Source of the DNA: CAZGMN01 sp964645765
Lineage (GTDB): Bacteria; Acidobacteriota; Aminicenantia; Aminicenantales; Aminicenantaceae
Length of the DNA stretch: 24,938 nt
NCBI GenBank assembly: GCA_964645765.1
Contig: CAZYBE010000042.1
Location: 1-24,938, forward strand
Direction: 5' to 3'
Shown: positions 15,689 through 21,543 of the stretch, one piece after another
Numbering within the stretch: the first letter of the stretch is position 1
Layout: each line of letters begins with the position of its first letter
The notes under the pieces: generated by a model
Told to the model about the DNA's origin: nothing
The model's database searches: none
Seen by the model: the letters and a program-made list of their open reading frames with translations, nothing else
Program-made: the position numbers and the translations under genes

Positions 15689-16349
15689 AGGAATTCTTTC
15701 TTCTCTTCAGAAAAACATTCTAATTTCCTTACAAGGCGTTCCAGATTTTTCCTATTTTTATCTCACCGGCGGCACAGCCTTGGCAGATTTTTATCTGGGA
15801 CATAGAAGGTCCTACGATTTAGACATTTTTACCAGAGAAACCGGGATTGTTCTCCCATTCTCGAGGTTAGTCGAAGTGAAATTAAAAAATCAAGGGTATT
15901 TGGTCGAAGTCAAGCGGCGCTTCGAATCCTTTGTGGAATTCGAGCTTACTGAAAAAAACGAAAAGACCAGACTCCAACTTGCTCTTGATTCTCCTTTTAA
16001 GTTTGAAGACGCGGTTGATTCGGATATAGGTGTCAAAGTCAACAGTTATAAAGACCTCATTGTTGATAAGCTTCTCGCCTTTTTCGGCAGAGTTGAGCCC
16101 CGCGATGCCGTCGACCTATTTATCATCCTTAAAAAAGAAAAGCTTTGGGAGCTCGCTCGACTGGCCCAGCAGAAGGATCCTGGGTTTGATTTATACTGGC
16201 TTGCCGTAGCCCTGGAAAAGACGCAGGGCTTCCCCGATGACCTTGAGAGATGGCCTGTTGAAATAATTATAGATATTAGAGGAGACGATATAAAAAAGGA
16301 ATTCTTGCTTCTTTCAAAAGAAATTTTAGATAAGCTTAAAAGGAAATAA
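15675..16349 (+). CDS. AbiEii/AbiGii-type nucleotidyltransferase (putative toxin)
   Basis: 224 aa. The nucleotidyltransferase signature is split as LTGGTALADFYLGHR and YDLDIFTRE (GG...DLDIF), with SYKDLIVDKLLAFFGR and PRDAVDLFIILKK further on, matching the AbiEii toxin family. Such toxins transfer nucleotides to targets such as tRNA acceptor ends; the target here is unknown. The start is a GTG at 15675 inside the previous gene; no later ATG keeps the family start. The gene ends 25 bp before palindromic element H. Part of the accessory island between cooC2 and lpxD, all on the plus strand against the neighbours' minus orientation. Confidence 0.8.
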   Translation: MIKSKGILSSLQKNILISLQGVPDFSYFYLTGGTALADFYLGHRRSYDLDIFTRETGIVLPFSRLVEVKLKNQGYLVEVKRRFESFVEFELTEKNEKTRLQLALDSPFKFEDAVDSDIGVKVNSYKDLIVDKLLAFFGRVEPRDAVDLFIILKKEKLWELARLAQQKDPGFDLYWLAVALEKTQGFPDDLERWPVEIIIDIRGDDIKKEFLLLSKEILDKLKRK

Positions 16350-16374
16350 GCCAGGGATCTTGGCACAAAAAGAT

Positions 16375-16426
16375 AAAAAAGGGGATAAGCTACTTTTTCA
16401 ACAAAAAGCAACCTATCCCCTTTTTT
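16375..16426. repeat. Cloverleaf-like palindromic element, copy H
   Basis: Outer arms AAAAAAGGGGATA and TATCCCCTTTTTT pair perfectly over 13 bp. Inside is a CTTTTT/AAAAAG hairpin with sequence GCTACTTTTTCAACAAAAAG, nearly the same as the inner arm of copy G. It could also terminate the plus-strand AbiEii transcript, since a T-run follows the stem. Confidence 0.8.
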
Positions 16427-16439
16427 CCCTTCTATCAAT

Positions 16440-16461
16440 AAAAGGGGACTGTCCCCTTTTT
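16440..16461. repeat. Palindromic repeat copy I at the lpxD stop
   Basis: AAAAGGGGAC-T-GTCCCCTTTT perfect palindrome plus one T. The lpxD stop codon (TAA, 16460-16462, minus strand) overlaps its edge. As an RNA hairpin with flanking T-run it may act as a bidirectional terminator. Confidence 0.9.
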
Positions 16462-17536
16462 ACTTCTTTTCCAGTTCTTCGACTTTCTTTTTGAGTCTTT
16501 TAATATCCTTGACAAGCTCATAGAGCTGGGGAAGCAAGGCCCTCGTCTTCCGCCAGGCATGAATATCCTGGTGAGGATATCCGGCCACGACGGCTCCGGC
16601 TTCGATGTCGTTTGTGACTCCTGATCCGCCGGCAATGACAGCCTTATCTCCGATGACCAGGTGGTCTGCCACTCCAGCCTGGCCGCCCATGATGACATTC
16701 TTCCCTATTTTTGTGCTGCCGCCTATCCCGACCTGCGCTGCCAGAATGCTTCGCTCGCCGACTTCAATATTGTGGGCGACCTGAACCAGGTTATCAATCT
16801 TGACTCCTTTGCGGATAATCGTTTCACCAAGCGCTGCCCGGTCTATGGTTGTATTTGCTCCTATCTCAACATCGTCCTCCACAACCACTGTTCCCACCTG
16901 GGGAATTTTAATATGAGAGCCGTCCTTATCCTGGAGATATCCAAACCCGTCAGAGCCGATGACAACACCGTTGTGGATGATGACCCGGCTTCCAATCCGA
17001 ACACCCTCCCGGATAGAGACATGCGAATGAATAACCGTCTGGCTTCCGATTTTCACTCCGGAATAGATGGCAACGAGGGGAAAGATAATTGTCTTTTCCC
17101 CTATCTCGACTTCGTCTCCAACAAAAACAAAGGCTCCGATTGAAACATCTCTTCCAATCTTTGCCGACCGAGAGACAACAGCCGTAGGATGAATTCCAGG
17201 CTCAGGCCGCAGAGGTTTATGAAAGATTTCTACGACCTTGATAAAAGCAAGCTGAGGGTTCTCGGCCTTGATGACTGGAATCCTGTCGTATTTCTCGGCC
17301 ACCGCTATGATTGCGGCAGAAGCCTTGCTCTCATCGAGAAGCTTGCGGTATTTTGGCGCTGCGAGAAAAACAAGGTCTCCCGCCGTAGCCTTCTCCAGAC
17401 TCGAGACTCCTCGAATCTCTATCTTTCCATTCCCCTCAAAAGGGCAGCCGAGTCGCCGGGCAATCTCCTCAATGCTCAGGCGCAGAGCCTGAGCCTGCTT
17501 ATTACTCTCTGGCTTCTTTGGCATCGATCCACTCAT
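16460..17536 (-). CDS. lpxD: UDP-3-O-(3-hydroxyacyl)glucosamine N-acyltransferase
   Basis: Third step of lipid A synthesis: adds the N-linked hydroxyacyl chain from acyl-ACP. 358 aa. The N-terminal uridine-binding domain (LRLSIEEIARRLGCPFEG, then GVSSLEKATAGDLVFLA) is followed by a left-handed beta-helix of hexapeptide repeats (IGRDVSIGAFVFVGDEVEIG onward). The catalytic histidine is in VQVAHNIEVG. A charged C-terminal helix (LKKKVEELEKK) is common. Either the ATG at 17536 or one four codons later could be the start; both overlap the end of yihY. Its presence argues for an outer membrane with lipid A. Other lpx genes are not in the window. Confidence 0.95.
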   Translation of the reverse strand: MSGSMPKKPESNKQAQALRLSIEEIARRLGCPFEGNGKIEIRGVSSLEKATAGDLVFLAAPKYRKLLDESKASAAIIAVAEKYDRIPVIKAENPQLAFIKVVEIFHKPLRPEPGIHPTAVVSRSAKIGRDVSIGAFVFVGDEVEIGEKTIIFPLVAIYSGVKIGSQTVIHSHVSIREGVRIGSRVIIHNGVVIGSDGFGYLQDKDGSHIKIPQVGTVVVEDDVEIGANTTIDRAALGETIIRKGVKIDNLVQVAHNIEVGERSILAAQVGIGGSTKIGKNVIMGGQAGVADHLVIGDKAVIAGGSGVTNDIEAGAVVAGYPHQDIHAWRKTRALLPQLYELVKDIKRLKKKVEELEKK

Positions 17537-18377
17537 TCAGGACAGCAGCCAGCTCCGCCCCCCAGAGAAGGATGACAAGGGAGAAAGAGATCCAGAGCAT
17601 GAAGAAGATGATGGAGGTCAGGGTGCTTTGCAAGAACTTGGAGAGGACAATCCCTATGGCAGAGACATGGGCCACATAAAAGGCGAAAATCCTTTTAAAG
17701 ATTTCCCAAAACAAAGTCGCAATTGCAGCCGACGCTGCCGCAGCCCGGGTGTGGACTTTGACTTCAGGGATGAGTTTATAGAGTCCGTAGAAAACAACAA
17801 AAGTCAGGGTGAAGGGCAGAAGATATTGGATAAAAAAGTTATTGGCGAGAGAGACAATCTTCGGGTTGAAATATTTGGCGACAATCGGGCTTTCTCCAAG
17901 AGCGCGGTTAAAGGCGGTCCAGATGATGGTGATGAAGAATGAAACGAGCATGATGATTCCAATAATAAACATGATCAGGTACTCCATAATCCTGTTATAG
18001 AAAAAGGACTTCTGGTAGTTTGCTTTGAAGATAAAGTTCAGGGAATAGATCAGGTTGGAGAAGAGAAAACTCACTGCAATGAGAGAGCCAATCAGTCCGA
18101 ACCAACCCAGGTTTGCGGCATTCCTTGAGATGGACTGAACTTTCTCGAAAAAGTAGGGGTTGAGCTTGGCAAAAAATTCATCGGTGAAGATGTTGAGGCT
18201 GCGGAAGGCAATCTCAGAGTTGCCAAGTATTCGGGTGGTGATAAAGGCGAAGAGAGAGACTATGGGGACAGAGCAGAGGGCGGCGAAATAGGAAATGGTG
18301 ATGGCGAATGTTCCGCATTTGTCTTGGTTGAATCTTTTTATCGAGATTGTTAAAATCTCGAAGGCCGGAAACTTCAT
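17502..18377 (-). CDS. YihY/BrkB family inner-membrane protein
   Basis: About 291 aa from the ATG at 18375-18377, which has AGGCAAG upstream; a longer frame to 18410 would start inside a GTCATCGCGAG-type repeat and has no ribosome binding site. Several hydrophobic segments fit six membrane helices (FAITISYFAALCSVPIVSLF; LIMFIIGIIMLVSFFITIIW; LLPFTLTFVVFYGLYKLIP). The family was once called RNase BN, but that activity belongs to another protein; the true function is unsettled, with envelope transport suggested. The C-terminal SLVILLWGAELAAVLNEW motif is typical. Its gene overlaps lpxD by 35 bases at most. Confidence 0.85.
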   Translation of the reverse strand: MKFPAFEILTISIKRFNQDKCGTFAITISYFAALCSVPIVSLFAFITTRILGNSEIAFRSLNIFTDEFFAKLNPYFFEKVQSISRNAANLGWFGLIGSLIAVSFLFSNLIYSLNFIFKANYQKSFFYNRIMEYLIMFIIGIIMLVSFFITIIWTAFNRALGESPIVAKYFNPKIVSLANNFFIQYLLPFTLTFVVFYGLYKLIPEVKVHTRAAAASAAIATLFWEIFKRIFAFYVAHVSAIGIVLSKFLQSTLTSIIFFMLWISFSLVILLWGAELAAVLNEWIDAKEARE

Positions 18378-18404
18378 TAATCTTGCCTGATCACTGATAT
18401 GAAG

Positions 18405-18439
18405 TGTCATCGCGAGGCGCGAAGTGCCGTGGCGATCTC
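18405..18439. repeat. Degenerate GTCATTGCGAG...GGCAATCTC-type repeat
   Basis: The sequence starting GTCATCGCGAGG and ending GGCGATCTC matches, with changes, the dispersed element usually seen as GTCATTGCGAG...GTGGCAATCTC. ATCGC (18409-18413) pairs with GCGAT (18432-18436), with an inner GGC/GCC stem. It fills much of the 84-bp gap between atpE and yihY. No other copy is seen in this window. Confidence 0.6.
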
Positions 18440-18461
18440 ATTAAATAAATTGTTCCTTTTC

Positions 18462-18818
18462 TCAACTATACTTTCCCCACTGCACCATGAGGATGATAAT
18501 GGTGATGAGTAGAGCATAGATGACCAGTGTTTCGATCAAAACCAGCGCAAAGATGAGAGGGATGCGGATAAAGGGCCCGGAGGCCGGGTTTCTCGAGATA
18601 CCCTCGCAGGCAGCGCTAATCGCTTTGGCCTGGCAGAAAGCCCCTGCCGCAGAGGCAATGGTGATGATAGCGCCTCCAACGATCAGCGACACCTTGAAGA
18701 GGGATGCGCGCTGGTCAGTCAGGGTGGGAGTGGCTTGTTTCTCCTGAGCCAGGAGAGGTGCGGTCGCCAGCGCCAGAAAAAAGAGCGAAATTCCCAAAGC
18801 CTTGAGGTTCTTTCTCAT
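18462..18818 (-). CDS. atpE: ATP synthase F0 subunit c, Na+-type signature
   Basis: 118 aa from the ATG at 18816-18818, which has AAGGAGG just upstream; a longer frame is discarded. The first 24 residues look like a signal peptide (KNLKALGISLFFLALATAPLLAQ), longer than a usual c subunit. The two-helix hairpin follows: SLFKVSLIVGGAIITIASAAGAF, the polar loop ACEGISRNPAS, then IFALVLIETLVIYALLITII. Glu96 is the ion-binding carboxylate. Taking loop Arg76 as anchor, Gln63, Glu96, Thr97 and Tyr101 fall where Ilyobacter tartaricus has Gln32, Glu65, Ser66 and Tyr70, the sodium-binding set. Downstream of atpB by 16 bp. Sodium specificity is an inference. Confidence 0.93.
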   Translation of the reverse strand: MRKNLKALGISLFFLALATAPLLAQEKQATPTLTDQRASLFKVSLIVGGAIITIASAAGAFCQAKAISAACEGISRNPASGPFIRIPLIFALVLIETLVIYALLITIIILMVQWGKYS

Positions 18819-18834
18819 TCTTCCTCCTTTTGAA

Positions 18835-19581
18835 TTAATGTTCCTCCTCGTGGGCCACAGCCCCCCCGATGTAGATGCAGGCGAGCAGGACAAAGACGAA
18901 AGCCTGGATGGTTGCGGTGAAGATGGCTATTGCCATGAAAGGCAGGGGGAGAAAGAAGGGGACGATAGAAGCGATGACCAAGATGAGCAATTCTTCGGCG
19001 AAGATGTTGCCGAAAAGACGCAAAGACAGGGATACAGGACGGGAAAAATGGCTGATGATTTCGATGGGGAGAAGGAGAGGCGCTAAAAGGGGAATGGGGC
19101 CGGTGAAAAGTTTGAGATATTTAAAAAATCCCTGGGACTTGATGCCCTGCCAGTGGTAGTAGACAAAGACAGTAAGGGCGCAGCCGACAGTGACGTTGAG
19201 CTTGCTGGTCGGGGACATAAACCCTGGAACAAGTCCAAGGAGGTTACAGCATAATATGAAAAGGCCGATGGTGGCGATCATCGGCAGATATTTCTTGCCC
19301 TCCTCACCGATGATTTCGACCAAGAGGCTTTCGAAGGCCTGGATGATGAGCTCGAGGATGCTCTGGTTTTTGGAGGGGACGAGCTTGCGCCTCCTTGAAG
19401 CCAGGCTGAGGAAGAGGATGAGAAGCGCGGCCACGACGAGGCACATGACGATGTAATCAGGAAAGAGGTGAGCGGGGTCTTTGACTTGGATTCCAGCGAG
19501 GCCGAGAAGAGCAGCAAGGGGCTTTCCGAAAATCTTATTGAAGAGGTCGACGATGAATAGGCTGTGTTCTAACCCTTCCAT
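18835..19581 (-). CDS. atpB: ATP synthase F0 subunit a
   Basis: Stator channel subunit, 248 aa, five to six hydrophobic helices. The essential arginine that faces the c-ring is Arg188 in SLSLRLFGNIFAEEL, and the C-terminal helix has the expected glutamine in FTATIQAFVFVLLACIYIGG. The extended N-terminal part (FPDYIVMCLVVAALLILF) is the first membrane helix. The ATG at 19579-19581 lies within the 3' end of atpI (13-base overlap), so the two are coupled. The gene order atpZ-atpI-atpB-atpE is standard, but yihY follows instead of atpF. Confidence 0.95.
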   Translation of the reverse strand: MEGLEHSLFIVDLFNKIFGKPLAALLGLAGIQVKDPAHLFPDYIVMCLVVAALLILFLSLASRRRKLVPSKNQSILELIIQAFESLLVEIIGEEGKKYLPMIATIGLFILCCNLLGLVPGFMSPTSKLNVTVGCALTVFVYYHWQGIKSQGFFKYLKLFTGPIPLLAPLLLPIEIISHFSRPVSLSLRLFGNIFAEELLILVIASIVPFFLPLPFMAIAIFTATIQAFVFVLLACIYIGGAVAHEEEH

Positions 19582-20090
19582 TGTTTCATCCGAGAGAGTG
19601 CAATGACCGCCTCTGCAAGGAAAACTGGAATTATGACCGAAAATCCGACTGCAAAGGCTATGATTTTCTTAGAAAACAGCAAGATTATAATAAAAAAGAC
19701 GGCAAGAATCAATAAAAGACGAAGGGCGTAGAGGGCAAGGCTGGAGAGCAGGGCTTTCTTTAAAGATGGGGACTGAAAAAAGGGGACTGGCTCCGTTAGG
19801 TACCTGTCCCCTTTTTTCTTTTCTTTTGAGGGACTGTCCCCTTTTTTTAATAAGAATAACCTTGAAACGCTTTGCTTGAGCCACAGGAAGCTCAGTGCAG
19901 AGAACGCACCTCCGCCAAGGATGAAAATCGCGGTCAACGGGGAGAAGAAGAGGAGGGATGCGAGGGCTATGACAAAGGAGAGAGCAAGAATCTCAAGCGG
20001 AATCCTCCTCAGAATTTTTTCTTCTTCTAAAAAAGGTGCCTGTTCCCTTTCTTCACAGGGACTGTCCCCTTTTTTGTCCGCTTTACTCAT
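19569..20090 (-). CDS. atpI: AtpI-like ATP synthase assembly protein with two palindrome insertions
   Basis: 173 aa, longer than the usual 120-135 for AtpI. Four hydrophobic segments fit the family: LEILALSFVIALASLLFFSP, AIFILGGGAFSALSFLWL, LALYALRLLLILAVFFIIIL and FAVGFSVIIPVFLAEAVIAL. AtpI proteins help assemble the c-ring. Residues about 6-21 (KGDSPCEEREQAPF) and 81-105 (KKGDSPSKEK through TEPVPFF) are encoded by repeat copies L and J/K. Both insertions keep the frame and fall in cytoplasmic-type polar stretches, one between helices 2 and 3. Removing them leaves about 132 residues, a normal size. No good ribosome binding site is visible because copy M abuts the start region. Identity rests on position and topology more than on motifs. 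Confidence 0.75.
   Translation of the reverse strand: MSKADKKGDSPCEEREQAPFLEEEKILRRIPLEILALSFVIALASLLFFSPLTAIFILGGGAFSALSFLWLKQSVSRLFLLKKGDSPSKEKKKGDRYLTEPVPFFQSPSLKKALLSSLALYALRLLLILAVFFIIILLFSKKIIAFAVGFSVIIPVFLAEAVIALSRMKQWKG
19776..19817. repeat. Bipartite palindromic repeat copy J, inside atpI
   Basis: Arms AAAAAAGGGGAC (19776-19787) and GTCCCCTTTTTT (19806-19817) pair perfectly over 12 bp around an 18-nt loop. Lies entirely within the atpI frame, next to copy K. Confidence 0.85.
19825..19848. repeat. Palindromic repeat copy K, inside atpI
   Basis: GAGGGAC-T-GTCCCC followed by a T-run. Lies 8 bp from copy J; together they account for about 25 extra residues of AtpI. Confidence 0.8.
20029..20075. 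repeat. Bipartite palindromic repeat copy L, atpI codons 6-21
   Basis: A left half AAAAAAGGTGCCTGTTCCC and a right half CAGGGACTGTCCCCTTTTTT form an imperfect long palindrome. It sits just inside the atpI start and adds the KGDSPCEE-type residues. Confidence 0.75.
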
Positions 20091-20096
20091 TTTTAT

Positions 20097-20117
20097 AAAA
20101 AGGTGACTGTCCCCTTA
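20097..20117. repeat. Palindromic repeat copy M across the atpZ stop
   Basis: AAAAAGGTGACTGTCCCCTTA, a variant with one changed arm base. The atpZ stop codon TAA (20115-20117, minus strand) is its last three bases, and the atpI start follows seven bases after its other end. Confidence 0.75.
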
Positions 20118-20375
20118 TTCATTTTTTCTTTCCTCATCTTCATCTTTAAGTTTACTCAATCCCCTTATCAAGCTGTAAAAACCCGAAACCGTCCCGAGAA
20201 GCAAAAAAACAAGCAACAACCAGGGATGCGTCCCGAAAAGCTTATCCAGCATATAGCCAAAGAACAACCCCACCGCGATCGAAGAAGGCAGCATGAGCAC
20301 CAATGAGCTCAACGCAGCAACTTTACGGAAATCTATTTTCTCAGTCCACTTGCCAGCCATCAGTTCGTTAATCAT
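20115..20375 (-). CDS. atpZ: AtpZ-like F0F1 ATPase accessory subunit
   Basis: 86 aa with two membrane helices (LVLMLPSSIAVGLFFGYMLD and WLLLVFLLLGTVSGFYSLIR) joined by a short KLFGTHP loop. This is the pattern of the AtpZ/'F0F1-ATPase chaperone' family encoded first in many atp operons and linked in some species to divalent cation transport. Start: ATG at 20373-20375 after AGGGTG; an internal ATG at 20360 (MAGKWTEKIDF) is also possible. Its first 15 or so codons and its leader are part of a segment repeated at 23042-23166 and, more decayed, at 23998-24070. Confidence 0.8.
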   Translation of the reverse strand: MINELMAGKWTEKIDFRKVAALSSLVLMLPSSIAVGLFFGYMLDKLFGTHPWLLLVFLLLGTVSGFYSLIRGLSKLKDEDEERKNE

Positions 20376-20426
20376 ACCATAATTTTCACCCTAAAATAAA
20401 AAAAGCGGTTCAACCAACCGCGTTTT
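20348..20426. repeat. Direct repeat c1: atpZ start region plus hairpin
   Basis: The core runs from ACTTGCC, inside atpZ, to the hairpin GCGGTT-CAACC-AACCGC at 20405-20421. The hairpin has an A-run before and a T-run after it, so it can act as a terminator on either strand. Copies c2 (23070-23141) and c3 (23998-24070) share AAATAAAAAAAGCGGTTCA and, with changes, the preceding 45 bases in register. Similarity to c2 extends to about 20318-20450. Confidence 0.8.
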
Positions 20427-20501
20427 TGTGTTCCAGTCAGGCCTAAAAAATTCTTTGAGTTTCGACTGGACTATGATAGAATTCGGCAAGGAAAATAAAG
20501 C

Positions 20502-20810
20502 ATGAAACTTGAATTCTATCCAGAAGAAAAGCTTAAAAAGCTAATAATAAATATTATAGCCAAATATTTGGATTTAAGCTCTTACCGGGTCTTCTTCTTC
20601 GGTTCAAGGGTAAAGAGGGATAATTTTCCTCGCTCCGATATTGACATCGGTATCGAAGGCCCTGATGAAATATCAGCAAAGACAAAATTGGAAATAGAAG
20701 AGGAGCTGGATAATTTGCCTACCCTTTATAGATTTGACCTTGTTGACTTTAAAAAAGTTTCTCTCGAATTCAAAAGAGAAGCTCTAAAACATGTCGAATA
20801 TGTTAACTGA
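20502..20810 (+). CDS. mntA: MntA-type minimal nucleotidyltransferase antitoxin
   Basis: 102 aa. The sequence FFFGSRVKRDNFPRSDIDIG contains Gly34-Ser35, ten residues, then Asp46-x-Asp48, exactly the GSX10DXD motif of MNT antitoxins, which silence HepT by adding AMP to a tyrosine. A third acidic residue is likely in RFDLVDF near residue 80. AAGGA lies nine bases before the ATG. It overlaps the hepT gene by 20 bases. It is first in the plus-strand accessory region that starts after direct repeat c1. A generic DNA polymerase beta-like transferase of the HI0073 type would look the same, but the neighbour supports the toxin-antitoxin reading. Confidence 0.85.
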   Translation: MKLEFYPEEKLKKLIINIIAKYLDLSSYRVFFFGSRVKRDNFPRSDIDIGIEGPDEISAKTKLEIEEELDNLPTLYRFDLVDFKKVSLEFKREALKHVEYVN

Positions 20811-21174
20811 CTTTCATCTTTTAGAAGATTTCAAAAAAACCATAGCCAGGCTAGAAGAAGCTATAAGTTTGGAAAAAACAGAAATTGTTCGCGACTCTGC
20901 TATAAAACGATTTGAACTGTGTTTTGACCTGGCATGGAAGTGCATCAAATCCTATGCAAGGAAAGAGGGAATAGAGTGTAATTCTCCCCGGAGCTGCTTA
21001 AAGATTGCTTTTCAGTTAAACCTGATTCCTCATGATGAAAATTGGCTGAAAATGCTGGACGACCGCAATCTTACGGTTCATATTTATCAAGAGAAGTATG
21101 CTGAAGAAGTTTACTCGCGGCTCTCTCTTCATGCGGGATTGCTTAAAGAATTAGCGATAAAATTAGAGGAATAA
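20791..21174 (+). CDS. hepT: HEPN-domain toxin, HepT/HI0074-like
   Basis: 127 aa, all alpha-helical by appearance. The catalytic HEPN motif is Arg92-Asn-Leu-Thr-Val-His97-Ile-Tyr99, matching RX4HXY, where Arg and His cut RNA and the Tyr is the site AMPylated by MntA in studied systems. The body (FKKTIARLEEAISLEKTEIV, FELCFDLAWKCIKSY) resembles the 'nucleotidyltransferase substrate-binding' HI0074 family. Start ATG at 20791 or three codons later. Gene order here is antitoxin then toxin. Confidence 0.85.
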   Translation: MSNMLTDFHLLEDFKKTIARLEEAISLEKTEIVRDSAIKRFELCFDLAWKCIKSYARKEGIECNSPRSCLKIAFQLNLIPHDENWLKMLDDRNLTVHIYQEKYAEEVYSRLSLHAGLLKELAIKLEE

Positions 21175-21197
21175 TCTTATTAAGCTCCAGCTATTCA

Positions 21198-21225
21198 TTA
21201 GCATAAAATTATTATTTTATGCTAA
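21198..21225. terminator. Strong AT-rich hairpin after hepT
   Basis: TTAGCATAAAAT-TATT-ATTTTATGCTAA: a perfect 12-bp stem with a 4-nt loop, 24 bp past the hepT stop. No T-tract follows on either strand, so it may protect the mRNA end rather than terminate on its own. The rest of 21226-21399 is AT-rich with no gene seen. Confidence 0.45.
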
Positions 21226-21399
21226 AGCAATAGCGCAAAATTACAAAAATGTCGAAAATATAAAAAGTTTTATCCTAAATAGATGAAAGCCTTTCAACTT
21301 TCCCCATAATTTCTTTTGCCAATGGTTCTTTTCTGTTTCCCATAATATACATTAGTTATATACTATCAGAAATAAAAATCAACAACATTGGAAGATGAG

Positions 21400-21543
21400 A
21401 TGAAAAATCTTGGAAGAGAGATAGAATTATTAGAAGATGAATTAAAAAAATTGCAAAATAAAATCTTGCAGTTTATCATGAAAAAGAACGACAAATTGCA
21501 AAATTTGGTCTCAAAAAGTGGTGAAAGAAATGAAAAAGCTTGA
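21400..21543 (+). CDS. Small coiled-coil protein, unrecognised
   Basis: 47 aa from the ATG at 21400: MKNLGREIELLEDELKKLQN, then a second K/L-rich stretch (KKNDKLQNLV). The spacing of Leu and Ile every three to four residues suggests a coiled coil. The frame ends at TGA 21541-21543 and overlaps the start of the next gene (ATG 21530) by 14 bases, as in small-partner plus effector pairs. I do not recognise a family. Being short and AT-rich, it could be a chance frame. Confidence 0.4.
   Translation: MKNLGREIELLEDELKKLQNKILQFIMKKNDKLQNLVSKSGERNEKA

Noticed and set aside
18819..18893. Longer start for subunit c
   Set aside because: The added residues overlap atpB and lack a ribosome binding site, while the ATG at 18818 has AAGGAGG and gives a signal-peptide-like start.
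136..20117. CRISPR array formed by the GGGGACAGTCCCC repeats
   Set aside because: The copies are hundreds to thousands of bases apart, vary in form and have no regular spacers; no cas genes are present.
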